64,000 bases of DNA, from the NCBI GenBank assembly GCA_910575245.1, contig CAJTEN010000020.1:1-64000 (forward strand), read 5' to 3'. This stretch comes from Clostridia bacterium (GTDB lineage Bacteria > Bacillota > Clostridia > Lachnospirales > Lachnospiraceae). Of this stretch, positions 25,737-33,455 are shown piece after piece (the stretch's first letter is position 1; each line of letters starts with the position of its first letter). The position numbers were made by a program, and so were the translations under genes. The notes under the pieces were generated by a model. It did not search any database. It saw nothing but the letters and a program-made list of their open reading frames with translations, and was not told the DNA's origin.

Positions 25737-26174
25737 ATGTCCGTGATAATTTCAAAAGACCTGAAACGCTATAACCATCTAATCGGGGAAATCAACGCAG
25801 TCTATCATGAAATATCCTTAAAACTAGGATTGTCCGACAGCGCGATGATCATCCTGTATACCATCTGTGAGCACGGCACCGAATGCCCGCTGCAGGAGAT
25901 CCGCCATCTCTCCGGCCTTAGCAAACAGACAATCAATTCCTCTATCCGCAAGCTGGAATCCGAAGGAATCGTCTATCTGGAATCACTCGGCCCGAAAAGC
26001 AAGAAGGTCTGCCTGACAGAACAAGGAAAGCTTCTTACAGAACAGACTGCCGGACAGATCCTCCGGACAGAGAACGATATCTTCGCCTCCTGGCCGCAGG
26101 AAGATGTGGAGAAATACATCACACTGACAGAAGCTTATTTACTGGCGCTGCGCAGGAAGGCAGACAAGCTATAG
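25737..26174 (+). CDS. MarR-family transcriptional regulator
   Basis: A 145-residue winged-helix regulator: LSDSAMIILYTICEHG, recognition region LSGLSKQTINSSIRKLESEGI, and a wing ending KVCLTEQGK. The ATG at 25737 follows AGGAGG by 5 bp. The longer frame from 25668 covers the promoter and is rejected. It lies 75 bp ahead of a MATE exporter in the same orientation and likely controls it in response to a small molecule. The promoter carries an 18-bp-arm palindrome. Confidence 0.88.
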   Translation: MSVIISKDLKRYNHLIGEINAVYHEISLKLGLSDSAMIILYTICEHGTECPLQEIRHLSGLSKQTINSSIRKLESEGIVYLESLGPKSKKVCLTEQGKLLTEQTAGQILRTENDIFASWPQEDVEKYITLTEAYLLALRRKADKL

Positions 26175-26249
26175 CATAACAGGCGGATCTCTTTTACAAG
26201 ACTGCTCCGCAGTTTCCTAATATAACTAAAACGAAAGGAAAAAACGGAA

Positions 26250-27572
26250 ATGATACAGTTATCCGATCACTTCAATTACAAACACCAGTTACGGTTTACT
26301 ATGCCCTCCATCATTATGCTGATCTTCACTTCGGTCTACGGCGTGGTTGACGGCTTTTTTGTATCCAATTTTGTAGGAAAAACGGCTTTTACCGCAGTCA
26401 ATTTCGTCATACCTATCCTGTTGGTCTTAGGCTGTGTCGGTTTCATGTTCGGCACCGGCGGCGCCCTGATTGCGCTCACCATGGGTTCCGGACGCAAGGA
26501 TAAAGCCAACGGACTCTTTTCTCTGTTAATCTATGCTTCTGTAATCTGTGGTATTATACTTACTATAGCAGGGTTCTTGTTCCTTCGCCCTCTTCTGTCC
26601 CTGCTGGGCGCCGAAGGGCAGCTGCTTAAAAACTGCATGGAATACAGCAGGCTCATCCTGCTGGCAATCCCTGCCTATATCCTTCAATATGAATTTCAAT
26701 GTCTGTTCGCTACCGCGGAGAAACCTAAGCTGGGACTATACGTAACGGTCGCTGCCGGACTTACCAATGCTGCGCTGGACGCGCTTTTTATCGCCGTATT
26801 TCACTGGGGATTGTGGGGTGCGGCTGCGGCCACTTCCATCGGCCAGTGTGTGGGTGGAATTATCCCTGTTATTTATTTCGCCCGTCCCAACGGCAGCCTT
26901 CTGCGGCTTACCAGGACGAAATTCGACGGCAGCGCATTGCTGAAGGTCTGCATAAACGGCTCTTCGGAACTGATGAGCAATATCTCCTCCTCGGTTGTCA
27001 GCATGCTGTACAATATACAACTGCTAAAATATGCCGGCGAAGACGGTGTCGCTGCTTACGGGGTATTGATGTATGTCAACATGATCTTCCTGGCCATATA
27101 TATCGGTTTCTCCGTGGGAGCCGCCCCGGTGATCGGCTATCACAGCGGCGCAGGAAATTACGATGAACTAAAGGGATTATTGAAGAAAAGCATTATAATA
27201 ACTGGTGTTTTTGCAATACTTATGTTTGCTGCATCCCAGGTTTTTGCCAGGCCGCTTTCCGTGATGTTTGTCGGTTATGACGGAGATCTTCTGTCCATGA
27301 CCCTGCACGCATTCTTTATCTTTGCCTTTTCCTTCCTGTTCGCAGGATTTGCCATCTTCGGCTCCGCCTTCTTTACAGCCCTGGGTGACGGCCTTACCTC
27401 CGCACTGATTTCTTTCCTGCGGGCGCTTGTCTTCCAGGTTGCGGCTGTACTGCTCCTGCCGCTTATCTGGGGATTGAACGGAATCTGGTTCTCTATTGTG
27501 GCCGCAGAAATAGCTGCTGTTATTGTATCAACTCTGTTTCTGGCCGGAAAACGGAAGAAATATCATTATTAA
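26250..27572 (+). CDS. MATE-family efflux transporter
   Basis: A 440-residue membrane protein with 12 predicted helices in two related halves, typical of MATE (MatE domain) drug/cation antiporters. Family traits include the IMLIFTSVYGVVDGFFVSNF start region and GAAPVIGYHSGAGN in the second half. It is probably regulated by the MarR protein just upstream and exports cationic or organic compounds. It ends 5 bp before a strong terminator. Closest subtype cannot be assigned by eye. Confidence 0.9.
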   Translation: MIQLSDHFNYKHQLRFTMPSIIMLIFTSVYGVVDGFFVSNFVGKTAFTAVNFVIPILLVLGCVGFMFGTGGALIALTMGSGRKDKANGLFSLLIYASVICGIILTIAGFLFLRPLLSLLGAEGQLLKNCMEYSRLILLAIPAYILQYEFQCLFATAEKPKLGLYVTVAAGLTNAALDALFIAVFHWGLWGAAAATSIGQCVGGIIPVIYFARPNGSLLRLTRTKFDGSALLKVCINGSSELMSNISSSVVSMLYNIQLLKYAGEDGVAAYGVLMYVNMIFLAIYIGFSVGAAPVIGYHSGAGNYDELKGLLKKSIIITGVFAILMFAASQVFARPLSVMFVGYDGDLLSMTLHAFFIFAFSFLFAGFAIFGSAFFTALGDGLTSALISFLRALVFQVAAVLLLPLIWGLNGIWFSIVAAEIAAVIVSTLFLAGKRKKYHY

Positions 27573-27577
27573 CGGTA

Positions 27578-27612
27578 AGGCCCCGGCAGACTACTCTCTG
27601 TCTGTCGGGGCC
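27578..27612. terminator. Bidirectional terminator between MATE and GH31 genes
   Basis: AGGCCCCGGCAGA pairs with TCTGTCGGGGCCT around 9 bp. It sits between convergent genes. Confidence 0.75.
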
Positions 27613-27632
27613 TGAACTTCCCTGTTATATCT

Positions 27633-29717
27633 TTACATCGAAAGTCTCCTGTACTCCTCCGGTTTCTTATACTCCTTGCTCACGCCGTCATCTTCATACA
27701 GATCATACGCCGCTCCCTGATATCCCAGCATCGTCAAATGCTCCGTATCCAACGCATCCACACACTCAGCTGCCTCCGCTACCGGAATACATTTTCCGCT
27801 GCGGATAAACAGCGGTACCTCGTTCAGGGCAATCTCCACATAGTGATGACCTTTCCCCAGAACCTCCTCCGTGACCGTACCATCCGGCAGGAACTTGACA
27901 AACTTCATCTCTTCCGGCAGATAAACATAGCGTCCCTTCGCATTCTGCGTATATACCGGTGCAATCATAATCTCATTGCCAAGCATCATCTGGTCTTCCA
28001 CCTGCAGCGCCATGGTATCCTCCGGATAAACGAATGCCAGCGGTTTAAAATACAGATCGTTATTTAACGCCGCCTTCATATACTCGCTGTACAGATACGG
28101 AATCAGACGATAACGAACGCCGATCACATGCCGGAAATCCTCGATATTCTCGAACTGATAGCACTCCTGTTCCCTCGTCCCCTGTGCCGCATGGTTGCGC
28201 ATCAGCGGCGTAAATACGCCAAGCGCCAGCCAACGCAGCGCCAGATCTCTTGTCGCATCGGCGCCGAAGCCGCCCAGGTCCGCACCGGTATACAGGAATC
28301 CGCACATATTGAGCGAAGGCATCATCTTCAGATTCAGCAGGATATGAGACCACCATGACTTGTTATCTCCCGTCCATATACCTCCGTATCGGTGCATGCC
28401 AATGTAGGAAGAGCGGGAGAACATCAGGAATCTCTTGTCCGGATCGATCCGTTCGAAGGCTTCTCCGGCTGCTCTCGTCATATAACAGCCGAACAGGTTA
28501 TGTACTTTATCGTGACGCACCCGTCCCGCCTTTGTATTATGATAAAAACGCCTGTAATCTTCCTTGCTGTTGGCCAGTCCGCCGATCTTGCCCATCAATG
28601 GCCAGAGAGACACCGCACCTGCCAAGGCCTTTTCTTCCTCCGCATTATCTCTTTCTGCCTCTCCGGGCTTTCTGTCATCCGCCATCTGTCCGGCCGTGAT
28701 TCCACTGTTAATATCTTCATTAGCCACAAACTGCTTCAATACTTCCTTAAGTTCCGCGATTCCTTCCTGAGAGTAGAAAATAGCAGGCTCATTCATATCG
28801 TTCCAGAAGCCTTCAATTCCCTGCTCGGTCAGGATACGGTATTTATCTCCAAACCATGTCCTGGCTTCCTCATTCAATACGTCCGGAAAATGGGTATCCC
28901 CAGGCCAGACTGCCGCCACGAAGTCACTGCCGTCCTCCCGCTGACAGAAATAACGATTCTTTACGCCCTCTTCGTAGACATCATATCCTTCCTCTACCTT
29001 CACACCCGCGTCAATGATCGGAATCAACCGTATATTCCGTTCTTTCATTTCCTGCACGAATTCCGGGAAATCCGGGAAATTTTTCTCATTCAGTGTGAAG
29101 TCCTTGAAATTCTGCATATAGTCGATATCCATATAGACCATGTCAAGCGGTACACCGTTCTTACGATGACCGTCCACGACTTTGCGGAAGTCTTCTTTCG
29201 TCTTATAACCCCAGCGGCTCTGCCCAAATCCGAAAGCATACCTGGGCGGAATATAACTTCTGCCGATCAGCTTCCGGAACTGCTTCACGATATCATATGG
29301 AGACTCCCCGTCGATTACGAACAAGTTCAAGTCTGCTCCTTCACAGGATACCTTCAGAGTATCTGCCTGCGTATATCCTATGTCAAAAGTGATGGCAGAC
29401 GGATAGTCAAAGAACAGTCCGAAGGCCTTCTTTCCAGCCACCACAATGAAATTATGCGCGCCATATAAAGAACGCTTATCTTCCGTGTGGTTCGGATCAT
29501 CCGTGCAGTCGCTGGTATAGCAGTATCCCCGCTTGTTCAATCCTCTGTTCGCCTCTCCCAGTCCATATACGATGTCATTTTCTTCCATCTGATAAGTAAA
29601 GCAGAATCCCTGCCCTGTCTCAATGCTGCCGTAAACAGGCACTCCTGCTGCCTGAGCCACTTCTTCCACTACAGCCTCTGTTGGAAATGGTTTTCCGTAC
29701 ACATACTTCTGAATCAT
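27633..29717 (-). CDS. GH31 alpha-glucosidase/alpha-xylosidase family enzyme
   Basis: A 694-residue cytoplasmic glycoside hydrolase (no signal peptide). An N-terminal beta domain (VYGLGEANRGLNKRG) precedes a TIM barrel: FGFGQSRWGYK, the nucleophile Asp in GFWNDMNEPAIF, the general acid/base Asp in GGIWTGDNKSWW and MRNHAAQGT. Terminal beta domains follow. It hydrolyses terminal alpha-linked glucose or xylose from oligosaccharides. The start at 29717 (MIQKYVYGKPFP) has AGGAGG 9 bp upstream. Monocistronic by appearance, with a palindrome in its promoter region at 29805. Confidence 0.9.
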   Translation of the reverse strand: MIQKYVYGKPFPTEAVVEEVAQAAGVPVYGSIETGQGFCFTYQMEENDIVYGLGEANRGLNKRGYCYTSDCTDDPNHTEDKRSLYGAHNFIVVAGKKAFGLFFDYPSAITFDIGYTQADTLKVSCEGADLNLFVIDGESPYDIVKQFRKLIGRSYIPPRYAFGFGQSRWGYKTKEDFRKVVDGHRKNGVPLDMVYMDIDYMQNFKDFTLNEKNFPDFPEFVQEMKERNIRLIPIIDAGVKVEEGYDVYEEGVKNRYFCQREDGSDFVAAVWPGDTHFPDVLNEEARTWFGDKYRILTEQGIEGFWNDMNEPAIFYSQEGIAELKEVLKQFVANEDINSGITAGQMADDRKPGEAERDNAEEEKALAGAVSLWPLMGKIGGLANSKEDYRRFYHNTKAGRVRHDKVHNLFGCYMTRAAGEAFERIDPDKRFLMFSRSSYIGMHRYGGIWTGDNKSWWSHILLNLKMMPSLNMCGFLYTGADLGGFGADATRDLALRWLALGVFTPLMRNHAAQGTREQECYQFENIEDFRHVIGVRYRLIPYLYSEYMKAALNNDLYFKPLAFVYPEDTMALQVEDQMMLGNEIMIAPVYTQNAKGRYVYLPEEMKFVKFLPDGTVTEEVLGKGHHYVEIALNEVPLFIRSGKCIPVAEAAECVDALDTEHLTMLGYQGAAYDLYEDDGVSKEYKKPEEYRRLSM

Positions 29718-29804
29718 GTCTTTTCCTCCTGCCGTTTTCATCATGCAGACCATTGGTGCAGTACAGCTCACTTCGGTTAAAAAACTCTGCCTTAACGGTC
29801 TGCC

Positions 29805-29831
29805 TTACAATATAATTACATTATATTGTAA
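29805..29831 (-). promoter_or_regulatory. 27-bp palindrome upstream of the GH31 gene
   Basis: TTACAATATAA-5 bp-TTATATTGTAA is a perfect inverted repeat 88 bp upstream of the GH31 start. One arm contains a TATAAT on the minus strand, so the site could be an operator over the -10 box. No clear -35 was found. Confidence 0.5.
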
Positions 29832-29915
29832 TCTTCCGGAAAACACTTACAGTATTTTAAGAAAAAACACTATTATTTTGACTTTTGTGTGCAGTTCTAA
29901 CCGTTTGAACCCAAG

Positions 29916-30109
29916 GTAACAGTTCATCCTTCGGCTTCCCTGTTACGGAATCTGCCCATTTCAAGTCGCCTGCGGCGAGGGTTGCCAAGTGCCAGTGGCA
30001 CTTGCCTGGCAACGACCGGAACGGAGTGTAGACCAGATTCTCTCTCGACTAAATCTACGCGTTCTCACGGACTTTGCAGTAAATGCAAAGTCCTGGGCTG
30101 AACTGTTAC
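29916..30109. mobile_element. MITE family C (194 bp)
   Basis: Terminal inverted repeats GTAACAGTTCA/TGAACTGTTAC bound a non-coding 194-bp element. It is flanked by the perfect 8-bp duplication AACCCAAG (29908-29915 and 30110-30117). Inside are two hairpins (for example GTTGCCAAGTGCC/GGCACTTGCCTGGCAAC). The GTAA ends and 8-bp duplication match the published hallmarks of IS66-family elements. The ends also resemble those of family A. Confidence 0.85.
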
Positions 30110-30117
30110 AACCCAAG

Positions 30118-30419
30118 GCTTCTTATTTTAAAATACTATCTTGCCGGACAGCCCATCCTATGCTAAGATAAGTGCAAGCAAAGAACAAATCTAAGATTCT
30201 TACAGTATCTTGCGGACTTCGCTTTAAGCCCGTATCGATGCAGAGTATTCTCTGCCTTGACTCCTTGCTTACAACTGAATGACTGCAGGGAGGGAGCCAA
30301 CTGTAACAGGATCATCCTCTCTGCCGGGACGCTTACAGAATTACGATATCTTCTACCGGAAAGCGCCAACTCCACTGCCCGCGAAAACATCTGTTTACAA
30401 AAGAAAGAGAGGATTAGCT
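30118..30419. other. Intergenic region upstream of an Rpn gene
   Basis: Nothing recognisable beyond the GAAAGAGAGG ribosome-binding site just before 30420. In-frame codons extend upstream of the gene but lack a good start. Confidence 0.4.
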
Positions 30420-31319
30420 ATGCAGCAAAAGACAACCAGAAATCCGAATGTACACAACACACCGATGAATCTCCAGTCATCGCAGCAGATGACACAGGCA
30501 ATACCCACATTAAAGCCCGTGCTTCCTGTGGACTACCAGTTCAATTTAAGCGACTTTGCATTATTCCTGTCAGTCATGAAGAATCCAAGAGCTTATGAAG
30601 ATGTCCTCAGCATCATACTGGATGAATCTGACCTGAAACTGAAAGAAGTTCAGGTCGAACAGGTCATTTTAAATAAATCCGGCAAACGTGCCATACGCCT
30701 GGACGCCTGGGCACAGGATCTGCTGGACCGCCAGTTTAACATGGAAATGCAGAACGACACCAAAAGCGACGATGTCCGCAAACGCTCCCGCTTCTATCAG
30801 GGACTGCTCGACACCCCGATCCTGAAGTCAGGGAAGAAGACCCGCTATAGGCATCTGCCGTCCACTGTGATCATTTTCATCACGCAGGAGGATATATTCG
30901 GAAAAGACCTGGCAATGTACACTTTCCGGGAGCGATGCGAGGAAGTACCGACCCTGCCGCTAGATGACGGCACGAGCAAAATATTCCTGAATATGACAAG
31001 TCATAACGGCCGCCCGGAACTGATCAGTCTGCTGCAGTATATGAAAGAAACCAATTTAAGCAATTCCAACATTACCGTACGGGATCACCGCATCATAGAT
31101 CTGGACAGGATCGTCCAGGATGTAAAGCAATCAGAAGAATGGGAGGCTGTGAAAATGAATATTCTTGAAATCGGAATCGAACAAGGCGAAGACCGCCTCG
31201 CACAATTACTGCAATTTCTTAAAAATGACGGACGCCACGAAGATGCCGACCGTGCCATTTTCGATCCCCAATACCGGGAACAGTTATATCAGGAATATCA
31301 GTCCTCCGGAAAGATCTGA
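30420..31319 (+). CDS. Rpn-family PD-(D/E)XK nuclease/putative transposase
   Basis: A 299-residue protein of the Rpn family. The D...ExQ nuclease core is visible as AIRLDAWAQD (Asp 95) and NMEMQND (Glu 109-x-Gln 111). It is followed by RSRFYQGLLDTPIL, TVIIFITQEDIFG and a helical C-terminus. The start at 30420 is set by GAGAGG 5 bp upstream. Function: probably a DNA nuclease tied to recombination, as shown for E. coli Rpn proteins. It stands alone, downstream of a MITE. Confidence 0.85.
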   Translation: MQQKTTRNPNVHNTPMNLQSSQQMTQAIPTLKPVLPVDYQFNLSDFALFLSVMKNPRAYEDVLSIILDESDLKLKEVQVEQVILNKSGKRAIRLDAWAQDLLDRQFNMEMQNDTKSDDVRKRSRFYQGLLDTPILKSGKKTRYRHLPSTVIIFITQEDIFGKDLAMYTFRERCEEVPTLPLDDGTSKIFLNMTSHNGRPELISLLQYMKETNLSNSNITVRDHRIIDLDRIVQDVKQSEEWEAVKMNILEIGIEQGEDRLAQLLQFLKNDGRHEDADRAIFDPQYREQLYQEYQSSGKI

Positions 31320-31364
31320 TACGAAATATCCATGCAATAGACCCGGTCATCATATACCAAAAAA

Positions 31365-31398
31365 CACCGCCCGGACATTCTACATGTCTCAGGCGGTG
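31365..31398 (-). terminator. Terminator after the 45-residue gene
   Basis: On the minus strand CACCGCCTGAGACA and TGTCCGGGCGGTG pair and are followed by TTTTTT. It also lies 45 bp after the Rpn stop on the other strand. Confidence 0.8.
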
Positions 31399-31412
31399 CT
31401 TTGCCATCAATT

Positions 31413-31550
31413 CTACTTACTTTCTCTCGGCTTCGGTTTGTACTGCTCCTCACCGGATTCAATGTAGAGAACAAAATCATTGATTTCCTTATCCGTCCAT
31501 CCTGCCGCCCGTAGACCTAACAATAATCTCGCAACTTCTGTCATATTCAT
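31413..31550 (-). CDS. Small conserved-looking protein, 45 residues
   Basis: An ATG at 31550 preceded by GGAAAGGATAG opens a 45-codon frame (MNMTEVARLLLGLRAAGWTD, ending PKPRESK) and stops 15 bp before a strong terminator. The composition is protein-like: an amphipathic helix, a turn G-W-T-D, a second helix, a charged tail. The pattern of a ribosome-binding site, short frame and terminator argues for a real gene. I do not recognise the family. It could form a two-helix regulator or adaptor. It follows no operon on its strand. Confidence 0.6.
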   Translation of the reverse strand: MNMTEVARLLLGLRAAGWTDKEINDFVLYIESGEEQYKPKPRESK

Positions 31551-31633
31551 CTCTCACTATCCTTTCCATAAACAGGATCATTACTTACTTATACAAACTT
31601 CCAACTTTATTGTAACGCTTCCGAGCTCCATAG

Positions 31634-32701
31634 TCAATCAAACCAACCAAAATGCAGGCTGTCAGATGCCAGGTAAAGCACAAACTCCGTCCTCCCGTCC
31701 GCCGTCCTGCCCGTCTTAATATAGCCCCCTTCTTCCTCCAGAATCTTCCTCGCAATATACAATCCCAGGCCCACGCCCTCCCGCTCCCCGGCATCCACGC
31801 CCCTGTAAAACCGCTTGAAGAGTTTAGGATAGTCCTCCGGTGCGATCGCCATTCCACTGTTACGTACGGCCACGCCCACATAATTTGTCAGTTCCGTCAT
31901 TTCCATCTCGATCCTGCTTCCCGCATCCCCATATTTCACCGCATTATCCAATACGTTGAATACTGCCTCCGCCGTCCACTTCGCATCCGCCATCACCATG
32001 CTCTTTACATGACCGATCAGTTCGATCTCCATCCCCCTGTGCTTCGCCTTCTCCATAACCTGCCCCACAGCCTGCAAAAGAACATTCTCCAGGCTCTGCC
32101 ATTCGGGTTTTAATCGTATGATCCCCGTCTCCAGCCTGGATATCTTCGAGAAACTCTCCCCCAGCCAGGAGAGCTTCTGCGCCTGCGCCTCCAGACAGGC
32201 AATAAATCTTTCCCGCTCCTTTGCCGACAGATCATCTCTTCCCAGGAATCCCGCATACATCCTGATATTCGTGATGGGCGTATTCAGCTGATGCACCAGA
32301 TCCCCGATATTCTCGTCCAGCTGCCTGCGAAACTGCCGCTCCCGTTCCTCATAAGAACACAGAATATCATAAAGCCGCAGCAGCTGTTCCTGCATTCTGG
32401 ACAAGATTGTGTCTCCCGTCCTCGGAAAAACGATCCTGACCCTGCCCTCAACCAGTTCCTCCATCATATCGCTGAAGGCATACAGATTTTCATCCACCCG
32501 CTTCTCTATTACAAAATACATCCCTGCGGATACTGCCAGATTCGCCGCTCCATACAGGATGATCAGCCAGGTACCATAAGCCGGCCGCCTGCTGGAAAGC
32601 TCACTGAACAGGAAAAGCAGTATGAGCGTTACGCCCATACCACCTGCCCATATTCTGTCTGTTCTGCTTCCGGCTGACAGCCGCCCTGACCGCTTCCTCA
32701 T
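31634..32701 (-). CDS. Sensor histidine kinase
   Basis: About 355 residues. Two membrane helices lie near residues 20-70 with a very short outside loop. A dimerisation helix has the phospho-accepting His in GDLVHQLNTPITNIR, and the ATPase domain has N-box DNAVKYGD and G-box GVGLGLYIARKILEEEGG. The short sensor loop fits the intramembrane-sensing BceS type, which senses through a partner ABC transporter. The start at 32701 overlaps the response-regulator stop as ATGA. Last gene of an ATPase-permease-regulator-kinase cluster. Confidence 0.9.
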   Translation of the reverse strand: MRKRSGRLSAGSRTDRIWAGGMGVTLILLFLFSELSSRRPAYGTWLIILYGAANLAVSAGMYFVIEKRVDENLYAFSDMMEELVEGRVRIVFPRTGDTILSRMQEQLLRLYDILCSYEERERQFRRQLDENIGDLVHQLNTPITNIRMYAGFLGRDDLSAKERERFIACLEAQAQKLSWLGESFSKISRLETGIIRLKPEWQSLENVLLQAVGQVMEKAKHRGMEIELIGHVKSMVMADAKWTAEAVFNVLDNAVKYGDAGSRIEMEMTELTNYVGVAVRNSGMAIAPEDYPKLFKRFYRGVDAGEREGVGLGLYIARKILEEEGGYIKTGRTADGRTEFVLYLASDSLHFGWFD

Positions 32702-33396
32702 CTCGATTCGTCCTCCCATTTATACCCCATTCCAAACACAGTCTTGATATAAACCGGCTCCTCCGGGTTCTCCTCCACCTTAAGGCGCAGCCTGCGGACC
32801 GTCACGTTAAGCGTACGGCTCTCCACAAACCGCTCTTCCGCATCCCAGATCCGCTCCAGTATCCGCTCCCTCGTCAGCACAATGCCCCTGTTATGGAGAA
32901 AAAGTTCCATCAGCCTGCACTCCAGCGCCGTAAGCTCCACCGCCTCTCCCCGCCTGGTCAGCGTCTTATTCCCGAAATCATACAACAGATTGCCGCTCAC
33001 ATAAATCTGTCGGGACACGCCCTCGCTGCGCTTTAAGACCGCCGCAATCTTCATAATCAGCACCGGCATGGAAAAAGGTTTCGTGATATAATCATCACAC
33101 CCCGCCCGGAATCCCTGCATCATATCCTCCTCCGAATCCCTGGCCGTCAGCAAAAGCACCGGCGCCGGCTGCTCTGCCAGCACATTCCTGAGAAAATCCC
33201 TGCCGTCCCCATCCGGCAGATTGATATCCAGCAGGATCAGATGCATCCTCTTTCCCAGCTTCTCCCGCGCTTCCCGCAGATTATATGCACTGTACGCCAG
33301 ATATCCCTCCCGCCGCAGTGCGAAAACAATCCCGTCGTTCAACGCCCTGTCATCTTCCACCACCAAAATATGTTTTTCCACCCCATTCCCTTCCAT
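32698..33396 (-). CDS. OmpR/PhoB-family response regulator
   Basis: A 232-residue protein: receiver domain (residues 5-120) with acidic pocket VVEDD, phospho-acceptor Asp in LILLDINLPDG and the conserved Lys in DDYITKPF, then a winged-helix DNA-binding domain (ERILERIWDAEERFVESRTLNVTV). It is phosphorylated by the kinase encoded immediately after it. It lies 59 bp downstream of the permease gene and probably activates that operon. GAGGTG precedes the ATG. Confidence 0.93.
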   Translation of the reverse strand: MEGNGVEKHILVVEDDRALNDGIVFALRREGYLAYSAYNLREAREKLGKRMHLILLDINLPDGDGRDFLRNVLAEQPAPVLLLTARDSEEDMMQGFRAGCDDYITKPFSMPVLIMKIAAVLKRSEGVSRQIYVSGNLLYDFGNKTLTRRGEAVELTALECRLMELFLHNRGIVLTRERILERIWDAEERFVESRTLNVTVRRLRLKVEENPEEPVYIKTVFGMGYKWEDESR

Positions 33397-33455
33397 ACTT
33401 GCACCTCATATCTTTCCAGACACAAACCATAGGTATTCCTTTCATACCTTCCCAC

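Noticed and set aside
28392..29468. 358-codon plus-strand frame opposite the GH31 gene
   Set aside because: Antisense shadow of a well-supported enzyme, with no ribosome-binding site or recognisable domain.
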